NCBI GenBank assembly: GCA_004802705.1
Contig: SGPL01000640.1
Coordinates: forward strand, 1 to 17,012
Reading direction: 5' to 3'
Origin: Bondarzewia mesenterica
Taxonomy: Eukaryota > Basidiomycota > Agaricomycetes > Russulales > Bondarzewiaceae
DNA: 17,012 bases
A model generated the notes under the pieces. That model ran no database searches, had not been told where the DNA came from, and worked only from the letters and a program-made list of their open reading frames with translations. Position 1 is the stretch's first letter. Every line of letters begins with the position of its first letter. Both the position numbers and the translations under genes were made by a program. Positions 9,954-17,012 of this stretch are shown here, one piece after another.

Positions 9954-12349
9954 ATGGCAGACGCAGCTGCACCTCCCGACATCCGCGACACGTTTGGCAT
10001 CCTTGTGTTGGGAACTATTCTCGGAAGCCTGTTCGTCGTGTGTTTTCACGTGAATACACTTGGTGCTGATTCAATTATTTTTATCTTCTTTATTTTATTT
10101 TATTTTTCGTGCAAAATTAGCTTCTACGGAATCACTTTGCTACAGACAGGTGCCAGCTATGATTTAACTCGATTCGTCCTCTGTCTCCTCACTTCAGATG
10201 TGAAGGTATTTATTTCGGTAAACATGAAACTGATCGTTTTCGCACTTCGGCTTTGGTGCGTTGTGCACAGTCTCCCATCGCAGCCAGAATCTTCCAACTG
10301 ACCGAAATGATTACAGGTCGTCGCGTTGTGGTGAGCACCCAATCGCTTTTCCTTCGTGCGGGACCTTACTCATGGCCCCAGTATCATGGACACCATGACT
10401 TGGTTCCTCGAGTTGTACACAACCTGGTTTTACTTTGTCATCAACTACGCCAACCCCGCTGCGCTCGCCGAACCTTTTTGGTATGTCCACGCTATTCTTC
10501 CAAACTTCGACCTTTCACCTTTGAACTTGAATGGCACAGGGCATTGAAGGTGTGTTTCCTTGCCTTGTGTTCCAAATGAGCAACGTGACCTCCTTTACTC
10601 GTGACTCAATAGCTCGAGCCAGGCTTCACGGTAAGACTTCCCCCTCCCCCCTCCCCTTTCGCGCGAATGTTTTGGCTGATCTCATGCAATCTCCTCAGTA
10701 CACGGTCGCATTATTAGCGCAATTGTAGGTCTTCTCCTCCCCTTGTCGTTATCCCGTCCCGCGTCTCTCGTCTCTCGAACTCCGCTGATACATATCTCTA
10801 AAATGGAAGATTCTTTGTTGAGAAGATTTACTTCCGTTAGTTCCACTCTCCGCTCCAAGTTATGCCCGCCATCTAAAAACTGGTTATGCAGTGACGGAGC
10901 GTAACTCGGTGATCACCATTTCGTTAGTCAGTCGTACCGCTCTTCAACTGTAGCGATGTGTTGCTCATAGATCGCTGTCATTTTGGTGCGCAGGGCATCT
11001 TGGCACTCGCAGCATGGGGTAAGTGACCTCTCGCTTTTTTCATGGTAGCGAGCGCGTCATTGACAGGTTATTATAAAGCCCTCGGACTAAGTAAGGGTAT
11101 TCCTCCCCTTGATCGCTCGCGCTGACCTCACATTTGATTTTACGCAGCACTCACGGGCATTGTGTACGCAAGCATGCACTGTGATCTAGCTGATGAATGA
11201 ATGAATGACTGACTCGGGAGACTTCTGCGATTTCAGGTTTCACGTCGACAGCCTCGTCTCCGTCTCTATCAACGTGAGCCTTTCCCTCTCTTTTTCCATG
11301 ATCTGGGACTTCGCAACCCTAACGCCGTATCAGCGCGTGAACATTGCGCAAAAGACACTATCGACGCTGCTCGAGGTCCTCATTGCCGGGTTCATGTGCT
11401 ATCTGTTCAAGACGCGGCAGACGGGCATGCGCAGGTGCGTGCATTCCACCCGATCCACACGCGAATGAGGACTGATGACAAACGTTGAGCAGGACCGACA
11501 ACATGCTCAACAGGCTGATTTTGTTCGCGGCGTCGCGCGGCCTTATTATGAGGTGCGTAAGCTTCCTCGCCGTCCGACGACACTGATATCGAATATTGAG
11601 ACAGCATTGTACAAGTTTTGTACACTATCACGGTACGACCTCGGCTTGCTTCTCCGCGACGGGAGGATTTGCTTAAGTGTTTGCGTGTGACAGTTCTTCG
11701 TGTATAACGACAAACTCATCTGGGTCGTCTTCCACTTTATGCTCAGTAAACGTGCGTTTTTCCACCTCATCATTATTGTCCCCTCTGCCTCATACGTTAT
11801 GTGACGATGGCAACTAGTCTGTTCCAACTCGGTCCTCGCATCGTGAGTTGTCCTTGTTCTAAGTTGCGTGAGTGAATAAGTGACTGTAATTCCAGGCTCA
11901 ATATTCGTGGCATCGTGCGCGGGGATGATGCCGGCACTTACACAGGGAGCAACAACATCGGTCTAAGACCCACATGTGCTTCACACACCACGCTCGACTT
12001 TGCCAAGGTCCGTTCACCTTTTATTTCCTATCCCCCCCGACCTTATCATTTCATTTCCATAACGTGGATCGTGTCTTGTAAATCATGGCCCTGATGCTGT
12101 TTCGGACGCCAGCCCGACTCGACGCATATTGTGCTTACGCGCGACACGCAGAAAGGCGACACATCGACTGGGAGCTACGGTGAGCGCAAGACGCGCAGGG
12201 GGTCGCAGGTGCGTTCCGTGCCCACATGAGTGTCATTTCCTCCCTCTCCTCTCCATTTCTCTATGTCGATGTATCTCCTCGTAATGGTGTGGACTGACCT
12301 CTTCCCATCTCTTGAGCAGGATCTGGAGGCGGACGGCATCCAGGGTTGA
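9954..12349 (+). CDS. DUF6534-type multi-pass membrane protein, 22 exons
   Basis: Exons: 9954-10030, 10121-10149, 10198-10205, 10317-10330, 10382-10480, 10540-10549, 10613-10630, 10699-10724, 10810-10835, 10892-10930, 10971-11018, 11067-11090, 11148-11163, 11237-11273, 11334-11434, 11493-11552, 11605-11632, 11694-11751, 11818-11842, 11896-12007, 12113-12208, 12320-12349; 981 bases in frame, about 326 residues. Landmarks follow the agaricomycete DUF6534 pattern in order: DTFGILVLGTILGSLFYG, IMDTMTWF, FVINYANPAAL, a helix containing ALLAQLFFVEKIYF, ERNSVITI, LLEVLIAGFMCYLF, TDNMLNRLILFA, and the C-terminal SNSVLASLNIRG. The family is predicted to have about seven membrane helices, with a cytoplasmic tail here rich in Ser, Thr and charged residues. 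Its function is not known to me. Weak points: the piece usually found between helices 1 and 2 (aromatic YxYF...Y..D, roughly ten residues) is missing, exon 3 of 8 bases is inferred, and the 10920-10985 junction has several possible donors. Confidence 0.85.
11192..11215. repeat. Short (tgaa)n-type microsatellite inside a DUF6534 intron
   Basis: Three tgaa units followed by two tgac-like units lie in the intron 11164-11236 of the DUF6534 gene. It is intronic and probably neutral. Confidence 0.6.
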
Positions 12350-12702
12350 CACGGCCGTGTTCAAGCACGAGGCCTAGGTCCAGAAAAACCTTCGGGGAGT
12401 GCATGCGCCTTCAGAAAACAATTGGGAGGATATATACTGTCCTGGTCAATTGTTTCTCCGTAAGAAGGTTCGCGCTCGCTCCGGGGAGCTCCTTGGTTGG
12501 AGTTGTGCAACAGCTGTAATTCGTTATGGGCAAAGTGTGTACATACTGTACTAGCGCTGGCATTGCTGGCGTGCATGTGTGGCGATCACAGGTCCGTAAT
12601 TCTCATGATTGTTTTGGGCCGACTTACGTGGCCATGTGGTCTGTCATATATGCATGGCCGAATGATCATCATTTAATTTCCACCGTCAAGGCATGAGCAC
12701 TA
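12350..12702. other. Intergenic stretch, no gene seen
   Basis: This holds the expected 3' UTR of the DUF6534 gene and the upstream region of the small hypothetical gene. No motif of note. Confidence 0.5.
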
Positions 12703-13235
12703 ATGCTGGATTACCTCGCTAACTCACAAGGACAAGTTCGCATTTGCGAATCGAATCACTTCACGCTGATTGCGATGGATCTCCCAATACAGGCACGCTC
12801 AAACCATGCATGCCTGCAAGATATGTCTAGTCAGAATCATGACCATGTACATTCCCGATACTTCACTCTAGTTACCGAAGGGTCAATTGGCATTGTGACG
12901 TGCACTTGGATGACCCAGGAAGAACAGGTATGGAATCAACTTGTCGTTCGCCGTGAACGCGCCCTGGCACTTATTGATTTTGCGAACAGAACACTTGCAC
13001 TTTGGAGAGAAATGCTCGTGCATACGACATCTCGGACCCGATCGGAGCTTTTAACTTTGCCACGTTCCTTTGCATGCTCGCGCATGTACATGTGCCCAGG
13101 CTCCGACAAGCACTGGACAAGCTTAAAGACAAATTCCTTGAAGATTTTTCTGAGAACATGAAAACAATTCGATGGACCATGGAGCACCAGAGGCAGGGTT
13201 TGAAGGACATACCGACTGAGGAGTCGAAGCTGTGA
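12703..13235 (+). CDS. Small hypothetical protein, two exons (start uncertain)
   Basis: Two open segments in different frames are joined in phase by a canonical intron: donor gtatgg at 12928 and acceptor cgaacag ending at 12989 (62 bases, with a TTGAT branch-like string). Exon 2, 12990-13235, is the convincing part: 81 residues including ARAYDISDPIGAFNFATF and a charged, helical C-terminal region with KLKDKFLEDF and MEHQRQGLKDIPTEE. Exon 1 may start at ATG 12703 or ATG 12775, giving about 156 or 132 residues. An earlier exon is also possible. I do not recognise the family. No signal peptide is evident. The minus-strand frame over the same bases has a less protein-like composition and was left out. 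Confidence 0.35.
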
Positions 13236-14226
13236 CTGGTTCACACACATGAGGCATGAAACGCAAGGACATGGTGTATCAAGTGTAGAGCGCGAGACTC
13301 CAGCCTGGGATGTCTGGGATAAGTCAACAGTGGACGGATTAGGAGTCGATGTGGACCCCATATTTGTTTTCGTTTTCAGAAGTGAATGTCACCGACTTGC
13401 ACCCCCACCCGATATTTGAAACGAGAGCTATCGAAGACAAGACACATTAGTAGCAGAAAATTCAGTGGGATGTGCTCGCAAGCCTGGCATGATGCGAAGA
13501 TGCCAAAGCAGAATATGAATATCACTCCTCCGACCAGACGAAGGAGAGAAGAAACATTGAGGCGGCATGTAAGAAGCATGGTCATACAGTGCTGCAACTG
13601 CAACAACATCCATGTGAGCATCCCGTCTCAACTTGCATTGGGTTTTGATCGCTGTGGAGTTGGCCGCCCACCCAGCGGCTCTTCTTGCACCCAGCTAATG
13701 CCATAAACACCTAATCTCCCGAAAGTATGTTGTAGATATTTCCTTCAACCTACGTGCCTTAGAATGTCCTTTAGGTAGGTTTCTCTTGCCCTTGATCAGA
13801 TCGACTTAGCTTCGCTGCTTATCAAGGGCTTCCTGCGGCAACCAAAAATATCGATGTGCTCGCTCTCAGGCAGGTGAATTGCAGGGCCACGAAAGTCAGT
13901 TGACCTGTGGATAAATCATCGCTACGATCCACTTTAACGCTAAGTGTTACTCTTGGAATCCGAGATCATGGCCATGGTCCGCCTGACAGAAGTCAGTATT
14001 GCACGTTTTAAGAATGGGGTCCATTAGAATCAGCAACGACGTTTCCGGTTCCTGTTGAGAGAAATTCGTGGACGGTCATTGACATTAACAAGCAACTTCC
14101 ATGCAAATAAATCAAATTGCATCGGTCTTGAGGCTTGTCACTCTCAAGCCCACAATTCCGCTACAGTAGACACAAACCACGGTACCATTCCAAATAGCGC
14201 GAGTGCGAACAAGTAAATGCTCATGC
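13236..14226. other. Intergenic stretch between convergent genes, no gene seen
   Basis: Frames at about 13376-13706 on both strands are open for 70-106 codons but carry no recognisable motif and no clear splice partners. The right end should hold the 3' UTR of the minus-strand fucosyltransferase-like gene. Confidence 0.4.
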
Positions 14227-16542
14227 TCATTCAAGCAATACCGTACGCGGATCCATACCGCGTGCTGCGCGCATATTCACGATGCCACCCGCAACAGAAC
14301 TCATCCCATGCGCATACACATATGCCGCGCGTGTAAGCGCAGCCTGCTCGACGAGCGCGCACACGTCCGTGAACAGCAACGGCCATCCAAGATACCGCTT
14401 GTCCTCAATAATGAGGAGATTGCGCATGAAGACGGCGCCGCGCGCCGCGATGGAAGACAGCGCTGCGGGGTCGCGTTCGTCCGTCGCCACGAAGAACCTA
14501 GGTATTGATCGCGTTCGCAGTGACAATCAAACAGGTAGTAGATGGATAGGATTAGTTGAGCTGCAAGTCGTGATGGTCGAGACGGAGATGCGTACGGGTC
14601 GTCGAAACGTGGTGGTTCACTATCGAGTTGGCTCGGCTCGGCTCGGGCATCGGGGACGTGGTATGTCTCGACAGTGCGCAAGCTGCGAAGCGTTTCCCGT
14701 CCCGCATCGAGACGCTGTTTGACTCGGTCGACGTGCGCCTCTGCAGAGACATCCATCGCCCAACCGAGGCGAATGACTGATCGCATTAGCGTCGGCCGCA
14801 GTAAGCCGCAAAATGACAAAGATAGACTGCGGCGATGGACTTACAGTCCCCACGACGCATGTGTGCCCCCATCCAGCGTCGACCCTCGGTAAGTTTTGTC
14901 ATCCGACTATCGAGCCGCCTGGCGAGATCCAGCACGTTATCCGTAGGTCGCAAGTGGTACAAAACGGTGCGAGCAAAGTCGTCACGAGCCGTCCTCGTTG
15001 TGAAGCGAAGGGCGCCCTGAGAAAGGATGACACACCGAAAACAACGCAGAAGAGGCTTGATATCAGACAGTTCACATCATGAATATGAGCGATGCATGCA
15101 TACCGGCTTACGACCGAGGTGTAATTCACCTGCAAGGAGTACGACGTCTTCGTCATGATCTCCGTACTCTTCTACAAATCCCCGGAGAGTCGAGCGGGAC
15201 ACGACTTGACGAATGGGGTCAACAACAGTCTTGCTGTAGTCGGTGTAATACCTGCCTATTAACGTGGTGGGCATTCTTCTAATAATTGAAACAAACACAC
15301 TTACGCTCCTTGAAAGGTGTAAAGCACCTCCCAACCATTCTCTTGCAGCAAGCGCTCCAGCTTCTCGTCTGTACTCACATCCCATCGCCAAATACTGCCT
15401 TCAGTCTGGAATGCACGACGAACCTCGTCCCACCCGAGCGAGTCTCTACCTAAACCCCCCAAAATCGCATTTACTCGCTCGTATGCTTCGTTGGAAGGAC
15501 GAGAGGTCCAACGGCTTTTCGGACCCGTCTCCATATCGCCACTATCAAGCATCCAACCACCCCGCTCCTTCAAAGACTCAGTTAAATAGTCCACGCGGTG
15601 CGTCCCAGGAGGATCATACCAATGATTCTCAATCACATACAATGCTGGTATGCGTGTTTTGTCCTCCGAGAACGCATTCGCATTCTTGTGATACAGTCGG
15701 CGCTGCCACGCACCATTGCCAACTTCCATCTCCGGTGACTGACCGTGCAGGCGGAGGTATTCAGAGATGAGGATGACGGGCTGCGTGGCGCGGAGATGCG
15801 TCACGTTGAGCATGACGGAGATCGGAATCTCCCAAGCCATTTGCTGCTCGATGGGCAAATCGCGCCATTGCTCCCAGCCAACGGCGTCACCTCTATTTAC
15901 CATGGGTGCAAACTCGGCACATATAGTACTGCACGCAGAGTTATTGGGCTGGTTGTGAAGTGATGAGTAGAGAACGTACATGTTATACTCGCAACCCCGG
16001 GCATAGACGAAAGATGGGAGGACCAAGGTCCGATTGAGCAATTTTGCTTGTACGAGGGCGGCTTCGATGATATACCTTACCTGATCGGCCTTTGACATCT
16101 GGTTGGAAACTGTAAAAACCTTAGGACGCACATTATTCCATCCCAACCCCAGGCTATAATCACGAGCAAAAAAACCCTTGGTCCCCAACACCATGATCTG
16201 AAGTTCTTCAAGACTCAGTTCGTCGGAATATGTCTCGCGCATGGCCACAGGGCCGAAAGGGGGTCCTATGTTTAGTAAGGAAGTAGAATCGGGGGAAGTG
16301 CTGCGGTATGGCTTGAATCCATAAAATGGATTGAGACACCAATCACGCGAACCAACTTCTATGGGCAACGATATCACAATGAGAATGGTAGTTGCGAGTG
16401 CTACTATTCCGAGTAGAAGACCAATGTTGCGGCGGCGAAAGCGAACAAAGCCCGGTGTAAAACGTTGAGATCGGGCTGGGATGTACGGAGGCAGAAGTGA
16501 CCGTCCAGCGTCATAAGATGATAACCGAGCAGGTGTATGCAT
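14227..16542 (-). CDS. O-fucosyltransferase-like type II membrane protein, 7 exons
   Basis: Exons in order of transcription: 16542-16132, 16080-15980, 15928-15305, 15251-15104, 15016-14845, 14776-14596, 14497-14227; 1908 bases, in frame, 635 residues. The first in-frame ATG is at 16542; the frame is open seven codons further but without an ATG. Residues 1-39 are cytoplasmic and basic (RFRRR), 40-59 form one membrane anchor, and the rest is lumenal, the layout of Golgi glycosyltransferases. Landmarks: LGLGWNN (131-137) with VRYIIEAAL, LLNRTLVLPSFVYARGCEYN (151-170), MVNRGDAVGW, SEYLRLHG, IENHWYDP, STLRGFVEEYG, WMGAHMRRGDF with HMRRGD at 480-485, ATDERDP, and SSVAGGIVNMRAARG near the end. The N-terminal NN-R...A..LLNRTLVLP block and the H-x-RR-x-D motif fit the GT-B O-fucosyltransferase fold, in which the arginine contacts GDP-fucose (family knowledge). 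Acceptor and true donor sugar are unknown. The first two introns (16081-16131 and 15929-15979) are 51 bases each and stop-free. Confidence 0.88.
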
Positions 16543-16810
16543 GGCATTAGCTATGCGAGGCAAGAATAAGATGAAGGTGCGGCAGTTCGCACCACCAGCA
16601 TGAAAGAATTGGTTGGAACCGCGAGAGGCGGACTTGAACGAGAGAGATGTCCATCAGTCACTGGCCGTCACACCTGCCATCGAGAGTAGCGCCAGCTAAT
16701 GTAACTAAGTGGCCACCTTGGGATTTTTTGAAGATTTGATTGAAGGGAGCATTTGATTCCTGGAGATGTCATTAATCATCATCAGCAAAAGTGTCCAAAA
16801 ATGGTGGAGG
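16543..16810. other. Upstream region of the fucosyltransferase-like gene
   Basis: No gene seen. It should contain the minus-strand promoter; no clear TATA box or other site can be named. Confidence 0.4.
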
Positions 16811-16990
16811 CTTGTGGCGTGGCCTGCTTATGGCGAGGGATTTCAAGTATGGCAAGGGCTTGCGGATTATGGCAACCGCTCGCGAGGGCTCGCGAGGATA
16901 ACAGGTCAAGTGGTAAGGACTTGTAGCGAGACCTGTTTATGGCGAGGGCTCGCGAGTTTGGCTACCGCTTGTGAGGGCTTGCGAGGGCTT
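16811..16990. repeat. GC-rich degenerate repeat, about 109-base unit with shorter internal motif
   Basis: The 29 bases at 16811-16839 match 16920-16948 at 25 positions, a period of 109. Inside and after each copy a smaller motif built on GGCGAGGGCTYGCGAG recurs, with gagggct at 16884, 16944, 16973 and 16983. The second copy lacks about 21 bases relative to the first. The palindrome ctcgcgag occurs at 16889-16896 and 16949-16956. The array runs close to the window edge and may continue beyond it. Confidence 0.6.
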
Positions 16991-17012
16991 GCAAATATAT
17001 CTGAACATTTTG

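Noticed and set aside
12936..13361. 141-codon minus-strand open frame
   Set aside because: It mirrors the plus-strand exon at 12990-13235, which has the better protein character and coherent splice signals.
14301..14819. 172-codon minus-strand open frame as a separate gene
   Set aside because: It starts inside intron 3 of the fucosyltransferase-like gene, reads exon 4 in the correct frame and then runs through intron 4 into exon 5 out of frame.
16625..16665. Minus-strand string gttcaagtcc fits the tRNA B box
   Set aside because: No A box at suitable distance upstream on that strand and no cloverleaf; it lies in the promoter region of the fucosyltransferase-like gene.

Overview
The window looks like nuclear DNA of a filamentous basidiomycete, most likely an agaricomycete. 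Three genes are cut by many short introns (mostly 45-70 bases, GT...AG), several exons are only 8-30 bases long, and the protein families fit: a CYP64/OrdA-like cytochrome P450, a DUF6534 membrane protein, a phenol-hydroxylase-type flavoprotein and an O-fucosyltransferase-like type II membrane protein. No tRNA, rRNA or complete transposon was found. All gene models were spliced by hand from frame, splice signals and remembered family patterns; no search was run.

Layout. 25-561 (+): last exon of an FAD-dependent phenol 2-monooxygenase-like gene whose body lies to the left of the window. About 1060-1235 and 2170-2330: two copies of a degenerate tandem array with a 41-45 base period. 1384-1579 (+): one coding-looking exon with a good splice donor, not recognised. 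3752-3852 (-): a short segment resembling the C-terminal subdomain of biotin carboxylases, probably a relic. 4063-6467 (+): complete 12-exon cytochrome P450 of 548 residues. 6680-7011 (-): 5' part of an MFS monocarboxylate-transporter-like gene, out of frame in the middle and truncated. About 7.03-9.95 kb: no supportable gene. 9954-12349 (+): complete DUF6534 gene of 22 exons (about 326 residues), half of them microexons. 12703-13235 (+): small two-exon hypothetical gene. 13.24-14.23 kb: nothing supportable. 14227-16542 (-): complete 7-exon O-fucosyltransferase-like gene of 635 residues. 16811-16990: GC-rich degenerate repeat upstream of that gene.

How the genes may work together. A flavin hydroxylase, a P450 and a decayed monocarboxylate-type transporter within 7 kb could be the eroded edge of an aromatic-compound or secondary-metabolite locus. 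That is inference: no core synthase is visible, and the two right-hand genes (DUF6534, fucosyltransferase-like) have no evident link to it. I see no clearly new defence or mobile system. The most notable signals are the microexon-rich architectures, two 51-base in-frame introns hidden inside an open frame, an altered P450 haem loop, the paired 41-45 base arrays and the two gene relics.
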